Assembly: GCF_901000735.1 (NCBI RefSeq) | Contig: NC_081541.1 | Coordinates: 46,171,485-46,235,484 of the forward strand | Source of the DNA: Corylus avellana | Lineage: Eukaryota; Streptophyta; Magnoliopsida; Fagales; Betulaceae | Length of the DNA stretch: 64,000 nt | Direction: 5' to 3' | Part shown: piece after piece, positions 9,626-20,947 of the stretch | How positions within the stretch are numbered: the first letter of the stretch is position 1 | Layout: every line of letters begins with the position of its first letter | Program-made: the position numbers and the translations under genes | The notes under the pieces: model-generated | Databases searched by the model: none | What the model saw: the letters and a program-made list of their open reading frames with translations, nothing else | What the model was told of the DNA's origin: nothing

Positions 9626-10819
9626 GGTATAATTCATTTTATAGTCAGGTACTTTCCTTTACTCTTTTTTTACTATCCTTTATTTTCGTTTAATAATTCT
9701 ATTTTGATTTGAACACGAATTTCCAATTTAATCAATCAAAAATCAGAAAAGAATTAAAACCCCAAAAGATCTCATATTAGTTGGGTTTTGACTTTTGAGC
9801 AGGTAATCTGGAGTGAAATACAAGCTGTACTTGTGTGCTAATGGCCTTGCTACAGATGGTCAACTGCTCCTAGGCATTTTCTTGGTATCTTTTTCTCGAT
9901 GGGTTCCATTCTCTTCATCAATTAATATGTCATCCTCCAATGCGGTTTGTTCATTGTGCTTGTACAAACAGGGTTAAAATCAGTTGATTGTTAATATTCT
10001 GAAATGGTGTAAATATTCTGTTGGGATGTCTTTTTGCTTTTGTGGCAAACTTCTCTGCCGCAGCTGTTTCAATTGATGCTTCAAAGGCGTATTTATTGGG
10101 CATTGTCTCTTTGTGCTCTTATGATCAATTTGTGTGATCATTTTTCCCTCTTCTCCAGATTTTTGCACATAATTTGGTCACTGAAGACAATTTGTTCAGC
10201 GCAAATGGGTTGATTTGGAATAGATTGTTAAAAGTCTCCTTTGTTGAGGATAGTTATTGATTTGGAATTGATTGGTGTAAACATACTGAAGACAATATTT
10301 ACTGGCAGGTACTTTCTCTCTTCAACCAGCTAATTTCTCTCTTTGTTGAGGATAGAATACTTTGCCCAATTGTTTATTCTTCCATTATTTTTCGTTTAGT
10401 AATTTTGTTTTAATTTGATGCCAATTGTCTAATTTAGTCCATAAAAAAATAAAAAATAAAAAATAAAAAAAAACACAAACAAACAAACAAATTAAAAGCC
10501 CAAAAGATTCCAAATCGGTAGGATTCTGAGTGGTGTTTGCCTCTGAAGCAGGTATTCGATAATGAAATACAAACTCCACTGGTGCGCTCATGGATTCGGT
10601 TGCAGATGGTCAACTGTGCGTCTGTGCCTACTCACTTCTTCTCAACTGATGGTTGTTGACATTTTGAGTTTAGGAATTGATTCGATTAACGTGGGACAAG
10701 CTCAATCTTGATTCTGCCATTTGAGTTGTACAATGTTTTTGGTAGGTGAAAAACGTTTTTGGGGTTTATTATTAAACTTATTTACTGTTAACTTCTTTAC
10801 TAAAACATCTTCTTTGCAA
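9626..10819 (+). other. Unit 1 spacer between CNL1 and SAP30-like exons
   Basis: This resembles the region downstream of every CNL. Shortly after the stop a conserved splice-donor-like gtcag/GTACTTTCC occurs. Several exon-like modules follow, for example gaaatacaagctgtacttg and tgtggcaaacttctctgccg. No protein is recognised. They may be 5' exons or leader of the SAP30-like gene. Confidence 0.5.
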
Positions 10820-11228
10820 AAGGTTGACTTAAGCATGCTGGAGATGGTTGCTTTGTAGAGATATTGGTGACACTTTAACCTTGTGAGTTTTTCTAATAGG
10901 AGAGAGTTACTTGTTGATCTGTTGCCACTATTTTGTGTACTAACATATTGGATTGCTAGGTGGATGCTATCCACAACCCATCAAAAGAGCAACAAGTTGA
11001 TGTTGTTCAGAGGCATTTCATGTCGCAGGTACTTGCAAAACTGGTTGCTGCTCCCTTTTTCGTGTACTTACAATGTTAGTTCAAGCAGCTTTTTAATAGT
11101 AGATAGCATTGTTCTGTTCTGAAAAATGAAAAATCCATTTTTTCTGGTGGTGAAGCAAATGGACGAGTTGCAGGTCATTTTGGGGTTTGTTCAGGCTGCG
11201 AATTGATTGAAGACTGCGAATGACCTGA
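10820..11228 (+). pseudogene. SAP30-like (SIN3-binding) gene fragment, unit 1
   Basis: Three exon remnants encode the C-terminal SIN3-binding domain of a plant SAP30-like histone-deacetylase-complex subunit: 10820-10882 (KVDLSMLEMVAL, stop, RYW, stop), 10960-11028 (VDAIHNPSKEQQVDVVQRHF) and 11156-11228 (QMDELQVILGFVQAAN, stop). Exon 1 has TAG and TGA codons and has lost its acceptor AG (gcaaaag); exon 3 ends early. Donors GTGAGT and GTACTT and the exon 2 acceptor CTAG remain. The recognition rests on the LEMAALWRYWRHFNL and PSKEQLVDVVQRHF signature seen most clearly in units 4 and 5. The N-terminal part is not recognised. Confidence 0.75.
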
Positions 11229-11744
11229 AGAGAAATGGGGAGATCTTTGAATTTGGTTGTCTATGCTAACTGATGATACTGGTACCTAAATGTCCACTTC
11301 CTTCTGCAGTGATATCTGTAACAATTTATCAGTGGCTCGTTTTCGGTTACAAAGATTCTTACTTTTTGGTAGTGTAGTTATGTAGATTATATAAGCTCCA
11401 GACCAGACTTCTAAAGAAGTCCTTTGTGGCTTTCTTTTTAGTGACCTCTTTTAAGCTGTTTTTTGTTGTCACATATGAACACCAAAATTTCAATAAAAAG
11501 AAATGATTCGCTGAATTACAACAAAAGGTTTAATGCATGTATTGATCATGAAGTTTCTGCATTTACTACAATCTATTTATACCTTTTCTTTTTAATCATC
11601 ATCGATGAACAGTTTGCACAGTTAGAGGAATGGACTTTGCTCTGTGTCCTATTTGCTTCATCATGTAGACTTTTACCCACTTCCACCCCACTCATTCTAC
11701 TCACTGGTATGCTGAGAACTTGGTAAAAGAAGAAGAAAAAGAAC

Positions 11745-12158
11745 ATGGAAGCAATTCTGTCTTGGGTCTCAGAGCACAAGCTGACCAGCATAAGTCAGTC
11801 GTAATCCTCTTTCTCAATTAATACGTTCATGTTTTTCTACTAGTAGCTAATAATTAGTATCATGAAATGGATGTTATAGGGGCGCTCTGGGCATCATGTA
11901 CAAGATCTCCCCTGAAGCCAAGCCTTTGGCATATTCATGCAAGGTAACTTCCATCTCTTCAAGGCCTGAACTTCTTGAGCTATTCATCAAAAAAATACAG
12001 AGAAGTGAGTTTGCGTGTGAGATACTAAAATGCGTCCACTTCTTGTGGCTAGGATGCACGCACAAGCTTTGACATTGGCGGTGCTCTCTGGCATAGCCGC
12101 CTACCACTACTACGAGAAGCATACAGCGGATCAAGGAGAGAGGCCCTCAAAGTCATAA
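11745..12158 (+). pseudogene. HIG1-domain (hypoxia-induced) gene copy, unit 1, probably broken
   Basis: Three small exons resemble a plant HIG1-domain protein, a short mitochondrial inner-membrane protein family. Exon 1 (11745-11793) reads MEAILSWVSEHKLTSI. Exon 2 (11880-11943) has ALWAS joined to CTRSPLKPSLW by an in-frame loss of about 27 bp (nine codons of the first membrane segment, present in the other units). Exon 3 (12053-12158) reads MHAQALTLAVLSGIAAYHYY and ends with TAA. Splice sites are intact in outline (TAG acceptor, GTAACT donor, CTAG acceptor), although the last exon 1 base before the donor is changed. It is the most complete copy here, but the membrane-segment deletion makes function doubtful. 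Confidence 0.7.
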
Positions 12159-12224
12159 GAGAGAGAGATTGATTAGGGTTTTGATTAGGATTTGGTGGAA
12201 AAGATCCTACTGTTCTTGCCTTGG

Positions 12225-13510
12225 CAACTGGGTAAATCTTTGTGTAAGCTTGTTGAGACATATGCTGAAACTTTAGCAAGTCGTGGGCTTTTAACAACGG
12301 CAATGGAGTACCTTAAGGTTTTTGGCTCCCACGAGCTGTCACTTGAACTTGCGATCTTAAGGGATGGCATTGCACTTTACAGAACTTGGTATGTGTGTTT
12401 GGTAATATCTTTGATGTAGTGTTAGAACCTGGAAGGTTGCTAGATGAAATTCTTTATTGTTTCTTCTCTGTTATATTTTTGGCATGTGATATTTTTCATT
12501 TTGATTTGCAAACACTCCCCCATTCTGCCTTGTCATATTGCTGTTTCACATAAAATCATGTAAATATATTTGGAGTTTTTGATATAAACATAGTTGTTTC
12601 TAGTCTAAATAATAAACCAAGGTAAAAGCAAAGGGTATTATTTCTAGTCTAATAATTGAACCAAGGATAGTATTATTGCTGTCAACAATATGAGATCAGC
12701 AAACATCATTGAAGAGTTCTGATTTGGTTTATCTATTAAACTAGGAAATCTATTTCACTTGATAATTAGAACAATTCAATTTCCATCAAATCTTTCAAAG
12801 ATGAAAAGACTTTTCTAGTTATTATAACAATAGCACAGAATCATAGTAAGAATCTCTCCTCTGACTAGGTTATTTTTGTGGGGGCAAACCCTATGATGTA
12901 ATTAGCAGGGTGTCTTGTTGCTTTGATGGCAAGCTCCTCTGCTGCAGGTGTTCTAGCTGGTGGTTCAAATATTCAGATTTTACTCTAATGAACATTTGAA
13001 TTTGTGTGAAGAAATCAGAGATAAAGATGTTATTCTTTCTTGTGAATTAATTGTTTTCAAAATACATGTCTCTCTCATCATATGAATTATTATCACTTTC
13101 AAGTTGTTTCTGCGGTGTCGAAAAGTGATCTTGAGCATTGCAAATACTAGGCCCTTGAAATTCTGGAAAGAAACACTTTCTCTTCTTCATACCCAAGTAT
13201 CATACTCCAAATGATACTTCAATATGTGGTTTCTGTTGACGAATATGTTTTATGGTTAATGCAGAAAAAGAAGCCAGGGCTGTGTTTCGAAAACTCTCAA
13301 ACACAAGGTGTAGCAGTACTAAATGGTGCTTATCAATCCAATTTTGGCTTGGTTGATGCCCCTTGATCATATTATCAGGTGCTTCCTGCATCTCTTTTCC
13401 AAATGATATAGCCAAAATTCCTCACTATTCATGTTACCATTTAAGCTGTTGTGAGGCCCTTTATGCCAACATCTAACTTCTCTTGCACTGAAAAATGCAG
13501 AGCTGGTTTT
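12225..13510 (+). pseudogene. SEC31-like (COPII coat) gene fragment
   Basis: Exon remnants resemble the C-terminal half of plant SEC31, an outer COPII coat protein of ER exit sites. Exon at about 12225-12388: LVETYAETLASRGLLTTAM, then EYLKVFGSHELS and LAILRDGIAL, ending at a GTATGT donor. Exon at 13265-13378: FENSQTQGVAVLNGAYQSNF, then GLVDAP, a TGA stop and SYYQ before a GTGCTT donor. A further piece at about 13450-13510 reads RPFMPTSNF. The WD40 N-terminal part is absent. The stop and the missing 5' part mark it as a pseudogene. Similar RPF(I/M)-type pieces in other unit tails (28044, 41658, 63547) suggest SEC31 was part of the ancestral unit. Confidence 0.65.
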
Positions 13511-13531
13511 CACTCTATGTTGATGCTGTTC

Positions 13532-13536
13532 CTGTT
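13532..13536. repeat. Target-site duplication CTGTT, left
   Basis: CTGTT directly precedes the 5' LTR and is repeated directly after the 3' LTR at 18378-18382. This gives exact borders for the insertion into the unit 1 tail. Confidence 0.9.
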
Positions 13537-14380
13537 TGTTAGTTATTGTGTTGGCTTAATTCAATTCCAAAATGTAGAGGCTACTATTCACGGGCTCAAA
13601 CACTGATATAGAATGCTCAGAATCCAATCTTCACCGTTCATAATGTAGATTCATGTGTTATGAACGTTCCTGCAAAATTTCAGCTCAATCAGACCACAAA
13701 CGCCCATCGATTAGAGCTATTGATCAAGACTGGACAGGCCGGATCCGGACAGGCCTTCCCCGTGTTCAGACCACAATTCCAGAAACCTTATTTTTGCTCC
13801 GCAAGGCAGTGTCCGGACAGCCCATTAACCTGTCCGGACACCCCGTACCTATTATGCCCAAAAACGTGTTTTTAGTGGGCCCAGGTCTAGGGTTTGATGT
13901 ACTGATATATATATACATCATTATAGATGAGGCACGAATTTTCACTCCCAGAGAGTTCGTGTAAGGCTATGCTTGAGTGATTATTTTGTTGTGAGCCAAA
14001 TTGATTCCTCTTAGAGGATTTTTGTTAGTTTTGATTGTGTGCTTAAGTGAAGCCTATCGGAAGGGTCCGATAAAGGAGAATCACGTTGAAAAAGATTGTG
14101 AGCAATGAGACAAGTTGGAGGCTTGTCGATCTTACAGAGTCAAGGTCTTGCAAATGATTGTAAGTGTTGCTAGTGTCTGTAATCTCTGGATAATCTTTTG
14201 ATAGTGATTTCCTGGGTTTGGCTGCCCCGGAGAGGTTTTACTTTTAGAACGTTTTCTAAAAGGTTTCCTCTTCGTCACCAAAATTTTTGTGTGTGATTAT
14301 TTATATTTTGGTGATTATTTGTGATAAATATCCGTTAATTCCACATAAAATTGTGATATTTATCTGTTTAGAGTTTTTCA
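13537..14380 (+). repeat. 5' LTR
   Basis: It begins TGTTAGTTATTGTG and ends gtttttCA directly before the PBS. It matches the 3' LTR over its length with scattered substitutions. It contains repeated GGACAGG and TCCGGA-type motifs and a TATATATA box near 13906. Short ORFs inside it (for example at 13653-13964) are not genes. Confidence 0.9.
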
Positions 14381-14382
14381 AT

Positions 14383-14394
14383 TGGTATCAGAGC
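14383..14394 (+). promoter_or_regulatory. Primer-binding site (initiator Met tRNA type)
   Basis: TGGTATCAGAGC, the standard plant PBS complementary to the 3' end of initiator methionine tRNA, lies two bases after the LTR end. It primes minus-strand DNA synthesis. Confidence 0.9.
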
Positions 14395-14450
14395 GGGTTC
14401 ACTCCGTGAAAGATTAAATTCTTAAGTGTGATCTTTGTTTCTTGTTTAAG

Positions 14451-16247
14451 ATGTCTCAAACCCTTAATACTGTGCCTAATTTTGATGGATCAAATTATGG
14501 CTATTGGAAGTCCCGTATGAGATTTTTCTTAAAATCTATAGACGTTTGGCATGTCATTGAATCTGGATTTAAAGCTCTAGATAAGCCGACAGCTGAATGG
14601 TCTAATGATGAAAAACAAACTTGTATGGCGAATGGCAAAGCTATGAGTGCTTTATACTTGGCAATTTCACAAACTGAGTTCTCTAGAATTTTAAATTGTG
14701 ATAGTGCCAAAGATGCATGGGAGATCCTAGAAACTACTTATGAAGGAACAAATCTTGTTAAAGCTTCAAAACTTCAAATGTTAGTTTCTAAGTTTGAGGA
14801 AATTAAAATGTTAAAGGATGAGACATTTAATGATTTCTTTGGTAAACTTAGTGAAACTAGAAATTCCATGATAAATCTAGGAAATAAAGTTTCTGACACT
14901 AAGATTATTAGAAAGGTCATGAGATCACTCCCTGAAAGATTCAGAATGAAGGTAACAGCCATTGAGTCATGCACTAATCTGGAAAACATGAGGATAGAAG
15001 AGTTAGTTGGTGCTCTTCAGACTTATGAGTTTTCTTTGCCTCAACCTAGGAAAAATAAGGATATTGCCCTTAGAACTCTTAAGAAGAACTTTGATGAGTT
15101 ATCTGATGAGGAATCACCAGATGGTGAGGAACTTGCCTTGATAGCTAGAAAGTTTTATAAGAATGAACATAGAATTTCCAAGAGATTTGGAAAACAAAAA
15201 GGAAATACTCAGGAAAGAAATAAAAGAGACCCACATGGTCCAAAATGTTATGAGTGTTTTGGCTATTGTCATGTTCACAATGATTGTGCTAATCTCAAGA
15301 GTAATAAGCTAAAAGACCAAAAAACCTTCAATATTACCTTGAGTGACACCGATGAGGAAGAAACTCCTAATTATATGGCTTTTGTTGCATCCTATGATTC
15401 TGATGATTCTAATCAATCAGATGTTCAATCTGCCTCTGATAATGAATCAAATAGGGTTAATGATCTTCAAAACTCCTTTAACAATTTAATGGAAAAGTTT
15501 TCTATGCTTAGAAATACTAACTTGAAAATTGTTAAGGATTTTAAGAATCTTGAGCTTGAAAGTGATAATTTGTTGAAATCTTTGAGTAATTCACATGCTG
15601 TTTGTAATACTTTCAAATCTGAAAATCATGTGTTAATTGCTAAAAATAAATCCCTTCAAAATGATCTGATTGCATCTAGAAATCACTTGAGTAAATTCTC
15701 TAGTGAAAAGCTTGATAAAATGTTGCATATTCAAAAGCATTCTAGCGACAGATCTGGCTTAGGATTTGATAAAACTGCTTCTTTGTCTTCTAACCGTGCT
15801 TCTACTTCAAAGACTGTTTTTGTTAAACCAGTGAAAGTAGAAGAATCTTCAAGTGAAGAAAAGCAAGTAGTTGCTCCGCCTCCTCAAGGTAAGAAAGGTA
15901 AGAAAATCTACATTGAGCCTCATGCATCTTACCCTACACCTAGAGTCGTGCATCCTCTTAGGAAATTACCTTCTCAAAGGTTTGTCCCTACATGTCATCA
16001 CTGTGGCAAAGTGGGTCACATTCGACCTCACTGTTTTAATTTGAAACCTCATGTGCATATAAATGAAAATTCCTATTCTAGGAAAGAAAGTGAGGGTTTG
16101 GTCATAATGATGAGAGAAGTGCGATCTAGGCTAGATAAGTTTGAGCAAAGTCATAAGTCTAGACCTAAGATTTCTCAAGTTTGGGTTAGGAAGGATGATA
16201 CCATTCACCCCTTGAGGGGGAGTGGTGATGATCTCACCTTATGTTAG
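14451..16247 (+). CDS. Retrotransposon gag polyprotein (two zinc knuckles)
   Basis: A 598-residue capsid/nucleocapsid protein with an intact frame. Residues 1-200 resemble the copia-type gag domain (FDGSNYGYWKSRMRFFLKS near the start, later AKDAWEILETTYEG). CCHC knuckle 1 is at 266-279 (CYECFGYCHVHNDC) and knuckle 2 at 515-528 (CHHCGKVGHIRPHC). An acidic linker and a leucine- and asparagine-rich segment with coiled-coil character (about 335-430) separate them. The start is placed at ATG 14451; a longer frame from 14442 would need a TTG start. The frame closes with TAG and no pol frame follows. It would form virus-like particles in the cytoplasm (family knowledge). Confidence 0.88.
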   Translation: MSQTLNTVPNFDGSNYGYWKSRMRFFLKSIDVWHVIESGFKALDKPTAEWSNDEKQTCMANGKAMSALYLAISQTEFSRILNCDSAKDAWEILETTYEGTNLVKASKLQMLVSKFEEIKMLKDETFNDFFGKLSETRNSMINLGNKVSDTKIIRKVMRSLPERFRMKVTAIESCTNLENMRIEELVGALQTYEFSLPQPRKNKDIALRTLKKNFDELSDEESPDGEELALIARKFYKNEHRISKRFGKQKGNTQERNKRDPHGPKCYECFGYCHVHNDCANLKSNKLKDQKTFNITLSDTDEEETPNYMAFVASYDSDDSNQSDVQSASDNESNRVNDLQNSFNNLMEKFSMLRNTNLKIVKDFKNLELESDNLLKSLSNSHAVCNTFKSENHVLIAKNKSLQNDLIASRNHLSKFSSEKLDKMLHIQKHSSDRSGLGFDKTASLSSNRASTSKTVFVKPVKVEESSSEEKQVVAPPPQGKKGKKIYIEPHASYPTPRVVHPLRKLPSQRFVPTCHHCGKVGHIRPHCFNLKPHVHINENSYSRKESEGLVIMMREVRSRLDKFEQSHKSRPKISQVWVRKDDTIHPLRGSGDDLTLC

Positions 16248-17515
16248 GTGAGTCACCCACATGTCTAGGATTGTTTTTCTTGCATATCTTTGTATATCCT
16301 AGAGCATGTTGTTTTTCATTTTTCATTGCATTTTTGTTTTATTTTGTTTTGAAATTGTATTTTGTTTGTGTGCATTTCTTTTGTGAAAAATAACAAAAAG
16401 ACAAAAATATTTTACTTTGGTTGTTTTTTTTTTTTCTTCTCTTTATTTTGTCATATGCACCTAGATAGTTCATTAATTTCTCATGTTGCTTTTTATGAAT
16501 TTAATTCCTTGCGTCTTGGAATGTTCTTAATATGCATGAGATGAAAATTTGTGTCAATGGACTTGTTTTTGTGGTTACCTAAAGCCTGAGCTTATGTGAT
16601 ACATTTTGCCTATGCTTTATCTCTTGTGCACATTTAAGCTTAAATTGAGGTTTTGTTTCACTTTATTTGTGAGGTCTGTTAGGTAACCATATGAGGTTTT
16701 TGACTAGTCATATTTTTCAAATTGACCATATGCTAGTTGAACCTAGGGCTTAAAAATTCCTGCTTTCTCTTTTGTGATAAGCACCAAAAGTTTAAGGACA
16801 CTTTCTCAAAGAGAAAAATAAACAAAATAGTGAAACAAATAAAATCAAAAGATCATATTCCAAAAGGAATTTATTTCACTGTGTCAAACTTGTGCAAAAT
16901 GTTTTACAAAGAGAAATGTATAGGATGAGAGTGGCTAGGCCCTAGTATGATAAGGTTTGACTTTTGATTTGATATACTTGTCAAAACCTCATGGTGGTGA
17001 AACTTTCTCCTCATTTTGTAAGTTGAAAATTTTTCTCTTTGGGTGGCTTACACACACACCACACAAGCATGGGTTGAATGGAACATTTTTCTTTGCTTGA
17101 GTTAAGCAATATGAGTTTCTTGCCATTTCTAGTCTCATGCATGTATATTTTGCATATTTGGAGCATATTTGAGATATTCATTGTGCAATACATGAGTCAT
17201 TGATGTGTTATCATTTGTGTTCATTTGACTTTTGAGGGAAAGAAACATGTTTTGCATTTTTTAGCATCTTGTTGATTATTGAGTCATATGTTGAGAGAGA
17301 GGTTTTGGTGATGTGTGTTCATGATCTTGCATTCTACGTCATTTTTTTGTGATCATGAGTTTTATTTTTGTATTCCTATTCCACATATGTCTTGATATAT
17401 TTTATGAAGTGTTTCAGGAAATATGAAGACCTTTTGTCATTTTGTGACAAAAATGAGGAGTAAATATGGGGAGATGATGGGATTGGCTCGGCATTTTGGT
17501 CTTGTCACTGAATTG
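16248..17515 (+). other. Internal non-coding region of the retrotransposon
   Basis: AT-rich sequence occupies the place where protease-integrase-RT would be. No pol motifs were seen in any frame, and only ORFs of about 60 codons occur. This may be what remains of the 3' untranslated region of the parent element. Confidence 0.7.
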
Positions 17516-17527
17516 CCAAAGAGGGAG
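17516..17527 (+). promoter_or_regulatory. Polypurine tract
   Basis: ccaaagagggag lies two bases before the 3' LTR, the expected position of the plus-strand primer. Confidence 0.75.
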
Positions 17528-17529
17528 TT

Positions 17530-18377
17530 TATTAGTTATTGTGTTGACTTAATTCAGTTCCAAAATGTAGATGCTACTATTCATAGGCTCAAACACTGAT
17601 ATAGAATGCTCAGAATCCAATCTTTACCGTTCATAATGTAGATTCATGTGTTATGAACGTCCCTGCAAAATTTTAGCTCAATTGGACCACAAACACCCAT
17701 CAATCGGTGTTGTTGATCAAGACTGGACAGGCCGGGTCCGGACAGGCCTTCCCCGTGTCTGGACCGCAATTCCAGAAACCTTATTTTTGCTCCACAAGGC
17801 CGTGTCCGGATAGCCCATTAACCTGTCTGGACACCCTGTACCTATTATGCCCAAAAACGTGTTTTTAATAGGCCCAAGTCTAGGGTTTGATGTACTGATA
17901 TATATACATCATTATAGAAGAGAGAAACACGAATTTTCACCCCCAAAGAGTTCGTGTGAGGCTGTGCTTGAGTGATTATTTTGTTGTGAGCCAAATTGAT
18001 TATTCTTAGAGGATTTTTGTTAGTTTTGATTGTGTACTTAATTGAAGTCTATCGGAAGGGTCCGATAAAGGAGAATCACGTTGAAGAAGATTGTGAGCGA
18101 GGAGACAAGTTGAAGGCTTGTCGATCTTACAGAGTCAAGGTCTTGCAAAAGATTATAAGTGTTCCTAGTGTCTGTAATCTCTCGATAATCTTTTGATAGT
18201 AATTTCTTGGGTTTGGCTGCCCAGGAGAGGTTTTACTTTTAGAACGTTTTCTAAAAGGTTTTCTCTTCGTCATCAAAATTTTTGTGTGTGATTGTTTATA
18301 TTTTGGTGATTGTTTGTTTGATAAATAACTGTCAATTCCGCATAAAATTGTGATATTTATCTGTTTAGAGTTTTTCA
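17530..18377 (+). repeat. 3' LTR
   Basis: It is colinear with the 5' LTR. It begins TATTAGTTATTGTG, so the terminal TG has become TA, and ends gtttttCA followed by CTGTT. Confidence 0.9.
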
Positions 18378-18382
18378 CTGTT

Positions 18383-19250
18383 TGTGCTTTCTTTTCCCAG
18401 CCCACCAACAACCTATTATCACAAGAGTTTTCAATGAGACAATGATCCTTTCTTCATTTTCCAATGAGTAAGTGGGATAGTGCAACTTCTGGCTGTGTAT
18501 GATCAACGACAAGGCAGCATATGAAATTAAAGTAAAGAAGGAAGGCAGATTCCTTCTAGTCTATTAATTCCTGGAATAGAAACCCTTTACTTGAATGGTT
18601 ATCTTCTTGTGACAACGATCATTTCTTCAGTGTAGACAATATTGGCTTCTCTAGATATCAGCTGCAGGAATTTGGTTCTCAACAATAACTTGACTGGCTT
18701 TTCAATTAAATACTATTTTTGGAAAGCTGTTAGAGATGGAGATAGTTCTCAGGACATTGATGAACTATTGCTGATTGTATATTTCATTTAATACTTTGTA
18801 GCATTGAGAGATGGTGTTATTCTTTTTTTCCTTTTAATTTGAAAAAACTCATAGATGGTTTACCTTTCAATTTTGGCTGTTCAAAGTCTTTTTAGTGAAC
18901 TCTTTTAAATTGTTTTTGTTGTCACATATGAACACCAAAATTTGAAATTCTAGTTCTGCCCCTGGTTGTATATAGGTCTGTACAAAAATATTTTGGAAGA
19001 GAACTCACGATCATCTTTTTAAATTCTAAAGATCATACAATTTTTTTCTTGTTTAGCATATAGACATGTACAAACAGAAAGCCAAAATAGAACTTTAGGC
19101 TTGAGATTGGTGGCAGCTGACCAACGCAAGAGAATGTTTTCCATTTTTTTAATGGGACGAGGACACGTGGAAATTATCTTTTCTTTTTTCTCTTTGATAT
19201 TCCCTTCCAAGAAAAAGCACTTAATCTAAAAAAAAAAAAAAAAAAAATTA
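18383..19250 (+). other. Unit 1 tail after the LTR insertion
   Basis: The interrupted tail resumes here. The segment about 18480-18780 (aagaaggaaggcagattcct, aatttggttctcaacaataa) matches tails at 5640-5830, 42050-42200 and 54840-54980. No coding sequence is recognised. Confidence 0.6.
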
Positions 19251-19262
19251 AAATAATAATAA

Positions 19263-19466
19263 AAACTGCGATTTCTATAAGCAGGCTAGGGATGCTTATT
19301 TGAAAAAGTGCGAATTTAAACCAAAATTATGATTTTGCATAACAAATATTTGATAAAAAAAATACTTTTTGACATGTTTTACCAAACACCTTTACGATTT
19401 TTTTTTTTTTTAAAAAAAAAAAAACTATTTTTAAAATTGCACTTATTGAAACCGCAATTCCAAACG
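19263..19466. mobile_element. Small MITE-like element
   Basis: Imperfect inverted ends (aaactgcgatttctataagc on the left; complement of aattgcggtttcaataagtg on the right) enclose about 200 bp of AT-rich sequence with long A and T runs. No target duplication was recognised. Confidence 0.4.
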
Positions 19467-20270
19467 AACCCTATATATATAATTTTTTTTTGTTATTATG
19501 CTGAAGATTTAAAACCAATCCATCAAGCCGTATGTATAAAGTTAATGTTGACACGTTTTTTAAAAATAAAATAAAATAATATATATCATTAAATGAGTAC
19601 TATCCATTTCATTAGAAATGGAGAGGAGAAGTGGTATCTAATATCTTATTAGAACTATCAAAACCTTCTAGATTGTCATCTGTTTTTCCAAAGGCAATGC
19701 CCATGAAATTTCCTTCTTTCACATTTGGCTTCTTCATGTTTTCTAGTATGACGCTAATGAGTTGGTCCACATACACGGCCCAGAGAGGTGATTCTAAGAG
19801 AGCGTATACCTCCCACACATGTGGAGTGCAGACAAAGTGACACCGGGTAGAATTAAGATTATTCTGACAGAGTATAATAGTAGCAGAAACTAAGTTCAGG
19901 AAGAGAAAAAATAATAAATAGGGAAGAGAAATATCCTAATTGACCAAAATAAACAAACATAAAAATAACTTTGAAAGACTTAAATTTAATTGGTAGTTCA
20001 AACTGAATTGAAAAATAACAAAAACTAAATGTCTTTATATAGACTAGGCACCTCCTAAATTGAAAAGGAAAATGAAAACAAATCCTAATAGGAAAGAAAA
20101 AACACAATCCTTATTGTAAAAGGAAAACTAAGGTATAAATAATAAATCAACTTTATTATTATTATTCACCTGCATCACAAAGTAAAAAATGTGTTTGGAC
20201 GCACTTTAAAGGGGAAAACCAACATATCCCCTTAAACTATCACTTAATTAACAATGTTCTTGCAAAACTT
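19467..20270. other. AT-rich intergenic
   Basis: Nothing coding is recognised. The short ORF pair at about 19612-19840 lies on opposite strands of one stretch and lacks family features. The segment 19715-19800 resembles the promoter-module string tttcacatttggcttc. Confidence 0.4.
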
Positions 20271-20860
20271 TTTCTTCCATGAATTTGATTCAATCAAATG
20301 GTGTGGAGTCCACCACACTTGGCCGCATTCATTCGACCAGTGAAATCCAAAACTCACTAATTGATTGATAGCCAGAGAGATTAGACCAGTCATGCTGTGG
20401 ACAGCCAGCCCAGAAGGAGGTTGGGTGGCCCGCACGGACATTCCGCTATTATTGATCTTCTTTTTATACATTGCCATCTCTCTTTTTTCAAAGGGAATGT
20501 TCATGATATTTCTTTCTTTCACTCATTCATTCACATTTGGCTTCTAGATTGCAATGCATGTGATTCTCGAGAAGATGATAATTGATATGTATTATTTTAT
20601 ATGATCAATAAATTCAGAATATATTAAAACCCGACTCATAATATATAGCAACAAATATTCTTCTATTACTAGCTAGCTGCTCAATCTTTCTTGAATTCAT
20701 CTTAATCAATTGAAATAAACCAAACTAGCTTTGAAAAACATATTCAATTAAATTAATATGTTTGCATCTATTTTTGGGTTTAGACATGTATAAATACAAA
20801 ACTTGGCCGACTAAAATTAAATTGGCGTCAATCACCCACCTTCGTTTCCTTTGATTTCCT
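20270..20860 (+). repeat. CNL2 upstream module, shared with other units
   Basis: Blocks here recur before CNL3, CNL5 and elsewhere: ggtgtggagtccaccacact (also near 45360), attgatcttctttttataca, gattctcgagaagatgataa and tttttgggtttagacatgta. They mark the duplicated upstream region. No gene is present. Confidence 0.6.
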
Positions 20861-20880
20861 CCAACATTGCAAAGAAGAAA

Positions 20881-20947
20881 CACGTGGGTAGGGCCGTGTG
20901 GGTCCATTAATTTTTTTGTTTTCTTTCATGAGCATGTTTCCTATATA
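20881..20947 (+). promoter_or_regulatory. CNL2 core promoter: G-box and TATA box
   Basis: CACGTG is at 20881-20886 and TATATA at 20942-20947, with the CNL2 ATG at 21059. The sequence from the G-box through the leader is essentially identical to that of CNL5. Confidence 0.6.

Larger units (their letters stand above)
13537..18377 (+). mobile_element. Complete gag-only LTR retrotransposon (non-autonomous, copia/Sirevirus-like)
   Basis: Two LTRs of about 845 bp flank an internal region with a primer-binding site, one gag ORF and a polypurine tract, and a 5-bp TSD borders the element. No protease, integrase, RT or RNase H is encoded: about 1.26 kb between the gag stop and the PPT is AT-rich and closed in all frames. 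The long gag with two zinc knuckles and a coiled coil resembles Sirevirus (Ty1-copia) gag, which is an inference. Mobility would need pol proteins supplied in trans. The LTRs differ at scattered positions, so the insertion is not very recent. Confidence 0.88.

Noticed and set aside
13653..13964. 103-codon ORF
   Set aside because: It lies wholly inside the 5' LTR, and the 3' LTR copy does not preserve it.
14383..14400. Possible tRNA gene (tRNA-like tggtatcagagc)
   Set aside because: It is the retrotransposon primer-binding site; no cloverleaf partner sequence is present.
14442..14450. Gag start three codons upstream
   Set aside because: The codon there is TTG, not ATG. ATG at 14451 gives the usual gag N-terminus.
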